Of a stretch of 64,000 bases of DNA, positions 46,780-57,477 are shown piece after piece. Source of the DNA: Dioscorea cayenensis subsp. rotundata (Eukaryota > Streptophyta > Magnoliopsida > Dioscoreales > Dioscoreaceae); contig NC_052474.1 in the NCBI RefSeq assembly GCF_009730915.1, forward strand, positions 1,647,501 through 1,711,500. Reading direction: 5' to 3'. The notes beneath the pieces are model-generated. The model searched no databases and had not been told where the DNA came from. It worked only from the letters and a program-made list of their open reading frames with translations. Both the position numbers and the translations under genes were made by a program. Numbering within the stretch: position 1 is the first letter of the stretch; every line of letters starts with the position of its first letter.

Positions 46780-49700
46780 ACCTTTATATATTACTTTTTT
46801 TTCTCTATTTTTTTTTATGTAAAGTGCTATTTTGAATCAATAATTATCATATATATATATATATATCATTTTCAGTCATTCCATTGGATAGCCATGATGA
46901 ATCCAACCAACGTGAAAAAAATATAGATGACGAGGAGCTTGGCAAGTCCATCTCGCACCATTATTGGGTAAATTAATGAAGTTTTGATACTCATGTCTTT
47001 ACTTTTATTTTAAATTTTATTTCATATTTTAAAATATTTTATTTTTAAAATTTAATTTCATTTTCATGAATAAATTGTGAAGGTTGAGAGTAATGCTAAA
47101 AGCGACAAACTTTTTGAAGCATCAGAGGCAATGTCCAAAAGAAAATTTGTGAAAAAATATCAACTAATATGGTACTTTTTCTATGTAGCGAAGCTTGTTG
47201 GTAATTCCTTAACCAAGCTTAATTATTCATAGTTCATTCTTTTATTTTTTTTTTCTTAAATTCTATGTATATAAATTATGATTTTTAATACTAAAAGATC
47301 TTTATTTTGTTGGAAGGGCTCTACCTGGATGCTTCTCGAGTGCGGCTCTTTATTATTTTCATTTTGAAAAAATGTAAGTTTGAATCTTCTAAACATAAAA
47401 ATTAAATTCATATCTAATCTATGAATTACTTATTTATTTTTTTATCATAAAATATATTTGTCATGGTTTTAGTTTATTTAATTTTTTTTTTTAATAAAGT
47501 AGATAAACCACAAGTTTATTTAAAATTTTGTTCAATGTCATTTGTGATGTTGATGTGGCGAACCATATTTTCTTAACTAATAAGCGAACTATATTATCTA
47601 CTTATTGGTATAATAAGGATTTATTATTTTGTCCTTGCATAAAAAGGCTAAAGGCTTTTATTCCACTGTCTTATATAGTTATATATAATTGGTGAGGATA
47701 TCAGTTTTATTTTATTGTTTCCTTGTTCGGTTATTTTCTGTTTGTACTTAGTACTCTCTGCTCCTTTTTTTCTTAATAAATTCGTGATTTATCCTCTTTA
47801 TTTAAAATATATATATATATATATATATAATTATGTGGTGTCATTGATAAATTTTTTTTAAATATATTGAAAAACATTTTTTTATATGACAACATGCAAG
47901 GATTTTTAAAGGAAGATTAACAGTTTTTTTTTTCCTTCTGAAATTTATAATTTTTTTTTAATGGGCCAACTAGCATATGCATCTTTCGTTGAGAAAATGG
48001 TTTTTTTATTCTTTTAAAAAAATCCATGTAGATGTTAGCATGCGGGGTAACTTGGGCCAGGCCATTACATATATATATATATATATATATATGGGTCTTT
48101 AGTTTGAATTTCAGTTTCCTTCTCTCGGATCACTCTGACTTGCAACGCTCTATAACTTTATTATTTTTAATAAATTCGTTAATTATATATATAACTGTTT
48201 CTAATGTCCTTGATTAGCTACTTTGAAATTGGGCAGTGTTCAACAGTGTAGAGGAACTTGAAATATTAAAGACAAACCATGTACAAACCATGAAGCTTAT
48301 TGCATACCTTGCAAGAGATCCGGAGTACTGGGATTTCATCAATAAAGGAACGTTCAAGAAAAAGCAAACTGACATGAAGCCTGAAAATATGATTTTTAAG
48401 AGAAAAATTGGTGACGATGATGAAATTGATAAGGACTTTGATGATGAGGAGGACTTTGATGACTTTGATGATGATGATGATGATGATGACGATGATGAAG
48501 AGGAAGAAGAAGAAGAAGAAGAACAGCAAAAAATTGACAACCAAAATACTCCATTGGATGGTTCAAATAAAAGAACTACTAGTAGTCTCCACACGCACAA
48601 GGAATTGGTTTCATCTGATAGTCTAAATGAAAGAACTACTAGTAGTCTCCCAAAGGAAAAGGATTTGATTTTAGAGCATGCAATGAATCTGATTTCTGAG
48701 CAAAAGAAATTGATTTCGGAGCAAAAGAATTTGATAATAGAGCAAAATAATTCGATAATAGAGCAAAATAATTCGATTAAAGAATTCACGAAGCAAATCA
48801 AAAGTAGCTTGCCAGAACCCGCAAAGAGGCAACTGACAAGATGGGCTGAATCACCTCTCATAGTTGGTGCCAAGATGGGGCTATATGATTTTGTGGAACA
48901 AATTTTGAAGGTGTGTGTGTATATATATATATATATTGTTCTGCACATCTCAGTACTTCTTTTGGTTAATTTTCATAGCCTTCATATATATTTCATTTTC
49001 CTCACATTTTTAATGAATTTATGCATTATCTATTTTTCTAAAAGAAATAAAAACAAAATTTTTTGAAGGTATACCCGCAATCAGCTCAGTTCAAAGACCT
49101 GGAGGGGAAAAATGTCCTACAAGTTGCAATTAAACACGGTCAAGTGAAGATTGTGAAGATTATAGCTGAGATGATAAAAGGACCCAATCCGATGTTACCA
49201 TCTTGGTTGTTGTCGGATGTTACAGACGACGAGATGAACAAAGATGACGAGATGAACAACACCATCCTGCATTATGCTGCTGTAACAACCATCAAAGACG
49301 AAGGGTTTGCACTACAGATGCAGCGAGAGATCATATGGTTCGAGGTTAGTTAGAGACATAGATATATATATATATATATAGCTTTATATATATTTACATA
49401 TTATATTTATTCAGGTAATATTATAAGATTTCTGTTATTGTATGTACACAGACGGTGAAGAAGTTGGTCCCAAAGGATATGGTAAACAACAGAAATGCAG
49501 AAGAGAAAACAGCTCAAGAGCTGTTCAACGAGAACCATGCCGAGATGATGAAGAGTGGAAGGAATCAGCTGATGGACATAGGGAAGACATGCTCAGGTCT
49601 CCTTGCAGCAGTGGTGTTTGCCACTAGCTTCAACATTCCCGGTGGCAAAGACTCAGACAGTAGAACTGGACCGTCTAACAACAACATGACTAATAGTGCT

Positions 49701-50045
49701 AAAGGGAACCATTTCAATGATGAGACAGTGGGGTTCAAGGTGTTCAGTCATGCCTATGTGATGGGGTTGTCATTTGCGACTTGTTCTCTTCTTCTCTTCT
49801 TGTCATTGCTGACGTCAAACTATAGACCAGAAGCCTTCAGGAAAGCACTTCCGACCAAGTATATATTGGCAGTTGTGTCCTTCTTCTTTGCCTTGTTGAC
49901 TCTTCTGGTGGCTTTCACATGCAACATATACCTTAGTATTTACGGAGGAGGGACACCTAAGGCTAAGGACTTACTACCACTTGTCCTTGAGCTCACTGGT
50001 TTCCCATTCTTGTGCGCCGTTGCTTTGTTCTTTGGTGGCTTTTAG
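44949..50045 (+). CDS. Ankyrin-repeat PGG-domain membrane protein, copy 4 (A-type)
   Basis: Eight exons: 44949-45489, 46104-46253, 46876-46967, 47083-47200, 47317-47373, 48237-48910, 49069-49344, 49452-50045. Phases agree, giving 833 residues. First ankyrin block (GDTALHVAAAMDS, ETPLLKAALFGS, VLHCAILGNNPG); short exons 4-5 with a hydrophobic WYFFYVAKLVG segment; HVQTMKLIAYLARDPEYWDF; a very acidic run of Asp then Glu; a heptad-like series of SEQKKLI/SEQKNLI/IEQNNSI units, a likely coiled coil; second ankyrin block (SPLIVGAKMGLYDFVEQIL, NVLQVAIKHGQVKIV, NTILHYAAV); then the PGG domain (NIPGGKDS, about 698-703) and four membrane segments. The stop at 50043-50045 removes about 15 residues present in copy 1; reading on in another frame recovers SDFILRMLHR, so a small indel shortened the tail. 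Probably functional; role inferred only from the family. Confidence 0.83.
47690..47830 (+). mobile_element. LINE 3' end in intron 5 of copy 4
   Basis: GTACTTAGTACTCTCTGC is followed by the terminal signature TTAATAAATTCGTGATTTAT CCTCTTT and a TA run. A second, weaker copy (AATAAATTCGTTAATTATA) is at about 48100-48195 in the same intron. Target duplications were not resolved. Confidence 0.5.
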
Positions 50046-50309
50046 CCTTCGATTTTTCGGATTTCATCCTGAGGATGCTCCACAGGTAAGTGCTGCTATT
50101 CATGCATGCACGTACGTACTCCATTGTTTTTGTGTTAAGTTTGTGATCATGATCGAGGACTGCTTGGATTTGGGATCATGCATGGTTTTAATTGTTTTTA
50201 TATGTTTTTTTTATTCTCTTCTTTTCTTTGGATTTTATCAATGAATTGAGAGTGGATTATATATCAACATGTGGGTTTTTGATATTTACTAATTTATTTA
50301 ATTTATTTC

Positions 50310-50350
<41 letters not shown>

Positions 50351-50565
50351 AAACCTATCCAAAATTGAAAGTGAATAACAACTCTGGAAAAAACCAAGGC
50401 ATAACATAATTGTTTTCTACCTTATTTGTATTTGATAGGTCTCGAGTTCGAAACCTCTCAAACACAATGAAAAAAAATAAAATAAAATAGTGCTTGTCAC
50501 CAATTTATATATATATAAAAATAATTCGAGAATAACTTAAAAAATATATATAAAAAAAATCAAAG
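50046..50565 (+). other. 3' flank of ANK-PGG copy 4
   Basis: It is shared with copies 1 and 3 (GTTAAGTTTGTGATCATGA, CTTTGGATTTTATCAATGAA, GTGGATTATATATCAACATG, GGGTTTTTGATA, then a TA run at about 50317-50343). It likely contains the 3' UTR. Confidence 0.5.
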
Positions 50566-50945
50566 TAATATGATCCTCGTATTTTCACATTTTTATCTTT
50601 TTGGCCCCTTGAATTGACGAATCTGCCCTTTTGGTCCTTCCAGCTGATGAATTGGAGGCACCAAAAAAGATAAAAATGTGTAAATACGAGGACCAAAAGA
50701 GTAAATATGTCAATTAGAGGGAGCAAAAAGATATAAATGTGTAAATACGAGGACCAAAAGGGCTGATTTTATATTATAGGGACTAAAAGGATGGAAAACG
50801 CAAAATAAAGGGACTATTTTGATATTTACACCTTTTTATTTATTATATTTTGTACCCTCACTTATGGTGAGAGGACCTCCCACTTTGTATTATCGTTTAT
50901 CTTTTCAATAAATCAGTGGTTTATTTATCTTTTTCAAAAAAAAAA
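50566..50945. mobile_element. MITE-like inverted repeats plus LINE 3' end
   Basis: CCTCGTATTTTCACATTTTT ATC (about 50575) pairs with GATAAAAATGTGTAAATACG AGG (about 50668), and GTGTAAATACGAGGACC recurs near 50738. At 50830-50945 there follows CCTCACTTATGGTGAGAGGA and TCAATAAATCAGTGGTTTAT TTATC, the LINE terminal signature. Both are non-coding. Confidence 0.5.
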
Positions 50946-50989
50946 TTATATAACCAAGGCACTCAAGATTTTCCCATTTAATTTAGCGA

Positions 50990-51130
50990 GCAAAAAGAGA
51001 ATATGGATCGATAGTGCCTCCGTGGCAGCTAGCCAATTGAATGCAAGAAGAGAGGATGGCTCCAACAATTTTTTTTTTTTTAATAACCCCTCCAACATTC
51101 ATGATTGTGCTATCATGAGCAAAAAAAATT
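50990..51130 (+). pseudogene. B-type ANK-PGG exon 1 relic
   Basis: It matches the end of exon 1 of copy 2 (about 16776-16860): GATCGATAGTGCC, GGCAGCTAGCCAATTGAATG, GAGAGGATGGCTCCAA, then after an inserted T-rich stretch ATTGTGCTATCATG.GCAA. No other exon is recognisable nearby. Confidence 0.7.
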
Positions 51131-51318
51131 ATAAAAAATAAATACACAATATATCAGAGAAAATCATGGGCAATTCGAGTTTTTCAATAAATATATGATT
51201 TATCTACTTCATTCAAAAAAAAATCATGGGCAAATAATTAATGTTTATAAAAAAGAAAGAAAAAAAATGAATGAATAAGAAGACAGCTCTCTTTTCTCTT
51301 CCCCGCTTCCACAACTTG

Positions 51319-52569
51319 CTTTTATGTAGAGTTGCAGATGGGCTCATTACCAGATCGGCAGTCTTGCAGGGCCCGAGCAGCCATGACGTGCTCGGGCCCG
51401 CCCGACCCGCTGTAATCATGCCCTGACGGCACAGCCCAATCACGATCGAGGGTCATCCCGACCATGGCACTGACCCAAGCCATTGGTCATCTGGTCATGC
51501 CCACCTTTTTATTTTAAATTATAAATTCTTTAAAAATATTGTAAAATTTGTAAAAATTATATAAAATACTTTAAAAATACTAAAAATTAAGGAAATTTTT
51601 AAGAAAAATCTAAATATCATAAAATATAAGTTTCTTGATTGTAAAAAATGTACAACACATAAAGACTATAGAAAAAATAATTAAAAATATGCAAAAAATT
51701 TAAATTTACATGAATACAAAAAAGACAATTTTTTAAAATTTAACATAATATTAGAAAATAAAATTACATTGAAAAAATAGAGATAAACTAAAAATAAATT
51801 ACAAATAGATATAGGAAAAATGCCATTTATTTAAAAACTATGAAAACAACTTAGAAAATTACAAACTTCGAAACAATTAAGAAAATGACAAACTTCGAAA
51901 ACAATTTAAAAAATTACAAACTTCAAACTTCATTTGATTAATCTATTTCTTCATCAACACGGGTTGAAGTTGAACGCTCGGATGGTGTAAGGCCCTCCTC
52001 AGATTCACTACCTTCTTCATGTATTTGTTGTTCTTAGTAACCTATCTTTCTCGCTTCTAACCAATCCTTCGACATATCGCACATTTACATCTGCTTTGGT
52101 TCATGCGGCCCTCTTATCATCAAGCACCCTTTTTCCCACACTAAAAGCAAGACTCACGCCATCCGTAGCATCGGTGGAGTTAGTAGATCACGCGCGCCAT
52201 GGTGGCTAGCGACGGGATAGTTATGTTCTTGTTGTTTCCACTCACGAGAAAATATTAAAAGCTTTATTAATTTCTTCGTAGTAAGTTAAAAATCATTAAA
52301 ATTATTATTTAAAAAGATTTAATTCATGCAAATAACTAGTGCTAGAAGAAGAAGAAGCACTTGTAGATTTTGGCGGGCCGTCTGGGCCGGCGCGCGAACG
52401 GTAACGTGTGGCGGGCAGTCGCTGGGCTGGCCCGCGTTCTCGAGCCAAGACGGGTCCGCATGGGCAGCGGCATGGCCTCGGCATGGGATCAGCGATGGCA
52501 GAGGCCTGCAACGCAGCCGAAAACCGTGTTGAGCCGTGCGGCTCGCGGCTTGCACCCTCTACTTTTATG
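51319..52569 (-). mobile_element. hAT element derivative (1235 bp) with transposase remnant
   Basis: CTTTTATG at 51319-51326 and 52562-52569 is an 8 bp target duplication. The element starts TAGAGTTGCAGATGGGC and ends with the inverse-like GCTTGCACCCTCTA. Both ends are GC-rich and the centre AT-rich. On the minus strand, about 52235-52090, three frames joined by small shifts spell YPVASHHGARDLLTPP, LAFSVGKRVLDDKRAA and VRYVEGLVRSEKDRLL. This is recognisable as the C-terminal dimerisation region of hAT transposases (usual pattern ARD-L-P-S-ESAFS-G-RV-D-R). No DDE catalytic core was seen, so the copy is non-autonomous and its gene is dead. Confidence 0.85.
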
Positions 52570-52599
52570 TAACAACTATTCAAACCAAAAAACTTATAT

Positions 52600-52604
52600 T
52601 ATAT

Positions 52605-52635
<31 letters not shown>

Positions 52636-52795
52636 AAGCTTTATACATACGCTTGAACTCACGATCACCAACCAAGAAGACCAATGTGTGCCCCACAGCA
52701 GCAGAGGCATCCTCCAAAGAAGCCACACAATGGAATCAAGAAAAGATATGACAGTGAGAGAGAATTCATAAAAATAGACAATGCAATAAGTAACC
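52600..52795 (+). pseudogene. A-type ANK-PGG promoter and exon 1 start relic
   Basis: A TA run and TATAAAGCTTTATACATA are followed by the A-type leader (GCTTGAACTCACGATCACCA ACCAAGAAGACCAATG). Exon 1 sequence like that of copy 3 follows (GAAGCCACACAATGGAATCA, GAGAGAATTCATAAAAATAGACAATGCAA). The match stops near 52790. The reading frame is broken in several places. Confidence 0.75.
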
Positions 52796-53489
52796 GATCC
52801 AAAATTAGTCCAACATCGGCTATTTGAAAGAAATTTATAAATATATAAGTGGAGGGTTTTTTTTTTTATTAGGCTGATCTTTTGTTGCATTAAATATACG
52901 AAAAGATCCATGTACACCTGCAACAAGGATCATGATCCGTGTAATTGGAGGATTCAAAATGGCATACACAAGATACACAATTATTTGAGGACATTGGATC
53001 TAATTCCTAGAGAATGGAATGTGGTAGCTTAGTCTTGCAGCCCAAGGCCGAAGCTCACCGGAATTGTCGCTTTACCATCAAGGCCGGGATCTTTCCCGGT
53101 AACTTATGGAGATTTGCCTTGCTTTAAACTTTTCCTTTTAAGTTTTCTGTTTCAAGTTTTTGGTGTTTGTTGCTCTAGTTGTTTGTAGCTTTTTTTAACC
53201 AAATATATATATATATATAAAACAAAATTAATCCGTTCTATTGAAATTTTTTTTTTCAATAAATTTGTGATTATCCATTTTAAAATAAAATAAAATAAAA
53301 TAATAATGCATGATGGGAATAATGTCAAGTTACATTTTGCAACATTATTAAAGGTAAGAACCATGTTGTTCAAAGGGATAATAAATAAATGTTATTTTTG
53401 AGAGTACATGAACGCTTAAAAAAAAACAATGTATCTTCTTGAGAAAGATAGAATTAATAATTTTTTTTTTCTATTTACGGGCTTTTAAA
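52796..53489. other. Spacer with a LINE 3' end
   Basis: No gene. At about 53100-53290 a T-rich stretch ends with TTCAATAAATTTGTGATTAT CCATTTTAAAA, the local LINE terminal signature. Confidence 0.45.
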
Positions 53490-53954
53490 GAGAAAAAACA
53501 TTGAAAACCACAATTCCAAGCAAAGAACTTGGTGCATCCCAAGGCTAGCTGTAGTTGTTGATTCTAAATTCACACACATCAGCAGCTTTATGCCACTGTG
53601 CATATATCTCTTCATATATAGATAGCAATGCATGGATGAAAATGGAGAAAATGGAGAACAAGCCACTTCTAGTGGGTTTGTATCTTGTTTGTGTCTGACC
53701 GCTTGGTTTGATGTTTGTGTCTGACCGCTTGATTTGGCTTGGTTTGACTGATGGTGTATCGTTCTTCCCTTTTCTAATGCATGTGGTTTATTCACTTTTC
53801 AAAATTGGAGAACAAGCCTGATTTATATATTATAATGGCCAACTTCACATTGCCAACATCTAGTTCTTCATTTACACTTCCCGAAAAACTCACATTGGAA
53901 AGCAATTAATACCGAAAGATAAAGAATGCAATCCGAAAAACTCACCTCAATTAT
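53490..53954 (+). pseudogene. B-type ANK-PGG upstream region and exon 1 start, cut by the assembly gap
   Basis: 53490-53640 matches the region upstream of copy 2 (CCAAGCAAAGAAC, CACACACATCAGC, TTTATGCCACTGTGCATAT, GATAGCAATGCATGGATGAA). A short insert at about 53660-53805 again carries a LINE-like end (GCATGTGGTTTATTCACTTTTC). From 53875 exon 1 sequence appears (CTTCCCGAAAAACTCACA, ATACCGAAAGATAAAGAATG CAATCCG) and runs into the N run at 53955. The start ATG of copy 2 is not intact here (ATTGGAAAGCAATTAATACC), so this copy may be broken; the rest is hidden by the gap. Confidence 0.7.
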
Positions 53955-54954
53955 NNNNNNNNNNNNNNNNNNNNNNNNNNNNNNNNNNNNNNNNNNNNNN
54001 NNNNNNNNNNNNNNNNNNNNNNNNNNNNNNNNNNNNNNNNNNNNNNNNNNNNNNNNNNNNNNNNNNNNNNNNNNNNNNNNNNNNNNNNNNNNNNNNNNNN
54101 NNNNNNNNNNNNNNNNNNNNNNNNNNNNNNNNNNNNNNNNNNNNNNNNNNNNNNNNNNNNNNNNNNNNNNNNNNNNNNNNNNNNNNNNNNNNNNNNNNNN
54201 NNNNNNNNNNNNNNNNNNNNNNNNNNNNNNNNNNNNNNNNNNNNNNNNNNNNNNNNNNNNNNNNNNNNNNNNNNNNNNNNNNNNNNNNNNNNNNNNNNNN
54301 NNNNNNNNNNNNNNNNNNNNNNNNNNNNNNNNNNNNNNNNNNNNNNNNNNNNNNNNNNNNNNNNNNNNNNNNNNNNNNNNNNNNNNNNNNNNNNNNNNNN
54401 NNNNNNNNNNNNNNNNNNNNNNNNNNNNNNNNNNNNNNNNNNNNNNNNNNNNNNNNNNNNNNNNNNNNNNNNNNNNNNNNNNNNNNNNNNNNNNNNNNNN
54501 NNNNNNNNNNNNNNNNNNNNNNNNNNNNNNNNNNNNNNNNNNNNNNNNNNNNNNNNNNNNNNNNNNNNNNNNNNNNNNNNNNNNNNNNNNNNNNNNNNNN
54601 NNNNNNNNNNNNNNNNNNNNNNNNNNNNNNNNNNNNNNNNNNNNNNNNNNNNNNNNNNNNNNNNNNNNNNNNNNNNNNNNNNNNNNNNNNNNNNNNNNNN
54701 NNNNNNNNNNNNNNNNNNNNNNNNNNNNNNNNNNNNNNNNNNNNNNNNNNNNNNNNNNNNNNNNNNNNNNNNNNNNNNNNNNNNNNNNNNNNNNNNNNNN
54801 NNNNNNNNNNNNNNNNNNNNNNNNNNNNNNNNNNNNNNNNNNNNNNNNNNNNNNNNNNNNNNNNNNNNNNNNNNNNNNNNNNNNNNNNNNNNNNNNNNNN
54901 NNNNNNNNNNNNNNNNNNNNNNNNNNNNNNNNNNNNNNNNNNNNNNNNNNNNNN
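53955..54954. other. Assembly gap, exactly 1000 N
   Basis: A run of 1000 undetermined bases. The round length suggests a placeholder for a gap of unknown size. The long open frame that crosses it is meaningless. Confidence 0.99.
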
Positions 54955-56600
54955 GTCCTTCTATTTGTAGTTATCCATTTTTATTAAATAAAAAAATTAT
55001 TAATTTTCTACTTATTTCTTATTTCAATGCATCACATCCTTCTAGACGCTATAGAGTTTGTCAATTTTGAATCCATGGTGAAGCCAAGCATCACTTTTGC
55101 TCACGTGGAACATGAAGGAAAGCTAGTTGGGAGAGAGTTGGATTTTACTCCAAAAACATAACTTAAACTGCATGTGATGTGTGCCGTATTTCTATGTTGA
55201 CATTTACATGTGGAACTTTTTGTCCTATTAATTATGATGTTTTTTTGACTTATTTTTTTCTTTAAATTAACATAATTTATCTGTTTTTTATTAAAAAAAC
55301 TGAAAAAAAAAATATTAACGTGAATTTTAATAAATTTATAGTTTATTTATTTTTATAAAAAAATTACCGATGCCTATTTTATTGTTTTTGTTGATTCAAT
55401 TTTTTTTTATTATTATAACTGTTCTTAGCCACTTTCCAATATGAAGAAACCTTTATAATATTATTTACCTCAATACAACGTGGTTAATATATTATTATAA
55501 GAAAAATAAAAATAAAAATTAGAGTCGTCCATGGTATTATTTGGGGGCATCACAATGATTTATTTGGTACTAAACAACCCCCAAATATTCCACCTGATTT
55601 CTAAATTGGCATGATTATTCTCATACACATCATGATTTCTCATCCTTGTCCCATTCCAATTATTTATCCAATTTTAATACTCAAATAAAACCATTCTCAA
55701 ACAAACAATAATAAATTAATAATCAAATACTGAAGAGACCATACCTTTTCCTGTTGCTCATGTTTATTTAAAATTTATATATTAATCTCATGATTGCACT
55801 TGATTCCAATACAACCTTCCTCATGCAAACAACCAATCACTCAAAACAATTTGTTTTATAATCCTTTTGGATACTTTTATTATTTTTAAAAAATTCATCA
55901 TCTAAATTTTAAACAAATCTAATTCTATTGTTATTTTGGTCAGAATTTTTTAGACATGACAAACAAAGTGACAAAGCTAACATTCATTTGATGAGAAATC
56001 ATACCTGCCATTTAAGTTTATCATACATCTAATAACACAAAACTTAACCAGTTAATGTATTTGTATGTCCTTGTAGTCCTTGAAGGGACGTACTGCAAAA
56101 GAAAGCGGCTTTTCTTCTCAAGTGTTTGACAGCACAAGCAATAAATGTGTCTCCGCCTTAGGCTCTGTTCTTTCAGACTCAAGTACCGGAAAAAATTGGG
56201 GAAGTATGTTGAATTTCTCCGCTTCATGATGGTAGATGACAAGTGAGAAGTATTATTTCCCCTACTTTACACAATCAACTTAAAATATAATTTAACCTAT
56301 TTTAAAATAAAATACATTAAACTTTTTGAGTTATTATTTTGTTTTTGACAAAAATAGCTAAAAACACCGTTTTACAGTGGCTTAATAACCCTCTTAAAAA
56401 TTTATTATATGTAAACAGACTAATATATGAGATAATTAGGATTTGCAATATACGCCCAAAATGATATAACATGGATCACAACCTCACAATTATTAATCTT
56501 TTTTACCTTTTAACCATGAAAGGATGGATAATACAACTCATTCTATAAAGATCCGATAAAAAATAAGTAAATAATACTAACATAGTACTTTTTACAATAT
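54955..56600. repeat. Upstream region of the ALMT gene, first copy of a segmental duplication
   Basis: About 55433-56600 matches about 62090-63670 in the same orientation. Shared landmarks are TTTGGTACTAAA...AACCC, ATATTCCACCTGATTTCTA, AATACTGAAGAG, TTGATTCCAATACA, TGTATTTGTATGTCCTTGTA GTCCTTGAAGGGACGTACT, and CAATAAATRTGTCTCCGCC. Between 54955 and 55430 nothing is recognised apart from T-rich tracts. The short minus-strand frame at 56021-56242 shares a peptide (YVPSRTTRTYKYIN) with its duplicate at 62.7 kb, but this just mirrors DNA identity. Confidence 0.6.
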
Positions 56601-56605
56601 ATATT

Positions 56606-57078
56606 AAGTTTAAACCCCAATTTGGCCCCTTGTAAGTAGGTAGGGCTATCTCACTTTGGTTCCTTTATTCCAATTTGGCCTATGGGAGTACTTATATTAT
56701 TGTAATTGAGAAATTTTGGTCCGCATCTTAACATCTGTTTATTTGTTTTTCGTTCACTGTGGCTGACGTGGCAATTTTTATGTTTTAAATATAATTAAAA
56801 AAACTTTAAAAACAAAGAACTAGTTAACCACCTAATTAATTCCCGCTTAATTTTTCGGATGCAAATCTAAATGGATCAAAACCCGAAAAATACAATAAAC
56901 CTTTTCTTCTTTCTCAATCTTTCTCCCCCACCACAATCCTGCCCCAAACAGATGTTAAGGCGCGGACCAAAATTCTCAATTACAATAATAAAAGTATTCT
57001 CATAAGCCAAATTATAATAGAGGGACCACAGAGACAACCCTATATATTTACAGGACCAAACTGGGGTTTCAACTTATA
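56606..57078. mobile_element. Foldback MITE (about 470 bp) upstream of ALMT
   Basis: The left arm (TAAGTTTAAACCCCAATTTG GCC ... TTGTAATTGAGAAATTTTGG TCCGC ... TTAACATCTGTTT) and right arm (AAACAGATGTTAAGGCGCGG ACCAAAATTCTCAATTACAA ... GGACCAAACTGGGGTTTCAA CTTA) are inverted over about 130 bp or more. The target duplication is hidden in flanking TATATA. It is absent from the duplicated copy at 63.6 kb, so it inserted after the duplication. Confidence 0.75.
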
Positions 57079-57426
57079 TATTATAGCATTTGTACATTAT
57101 TATATAGTACCACGGCACAAAAAATTCAACCTTGCATGAGTCACCCATCATTTAAAACGGTTGTCAAGCTGTCCTTAGGGTGTTATCCTTTACATGATGG
57201 CTTCTAGTGATGTAAAACATCCATACTTCATAGGCTTCAAAAGAAGAGCATGTGATTGAGTTTGGGGAGTTTCCTTTTGTACTGATGAGTGAGAAAGGCT
57301 GTAACCCTGCAAACCTGTCTTCATAGAACCAACTACTCCATTTTAGTAATCCCACTTGCTCATTGTTTAATCTCATTCAAACATTGCCATGTTTCATGTT
57401 GTACTTTTTTCATATCTAAATCTCAA

Positions 57427-57477
57427 TATAAATACAAGCATCTTAGCTTTCTGTTTGCTCAGTGTGTGATTGATGAA
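57427..57477 (+). promoter_or_regulatory. TATA box and 5' leader of the ALMT gene
   Basis: TATAAATA at 57427-57434 lies 44 bp before the start codon, which would give a leader of only about 10-20 bases. Alternatively, transcription starts further upstream. Confidence 0.5.

Noticed and set aside
48214..48948. Long minus-strand open frame (244 codons, Ser-rich)
   Set aside because: It is the mirror of the GAT/GAA-rich linker exon of copy 4; its poly-Ser comes from the microsatellite and it has no family resemblance.
52326..52583. GC-rich open frames on both strands
   Set aside because: They lie in the GC-rich terminal part of a hAT element defined by an 8 bp duplication; no protein similarity seen.
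53926..54987. 353-codon frame
   Set aside because: It crosses 1000 N; almost all residues are undefined.
56021..56242. Small conserved minus-strand peptide shared with 62644-62877
   Set aside because: The shared peptide only reflects DNA identity of a segmental duplication; the frames differ in length, start and flanking residues, and neither has a promoter or family match.
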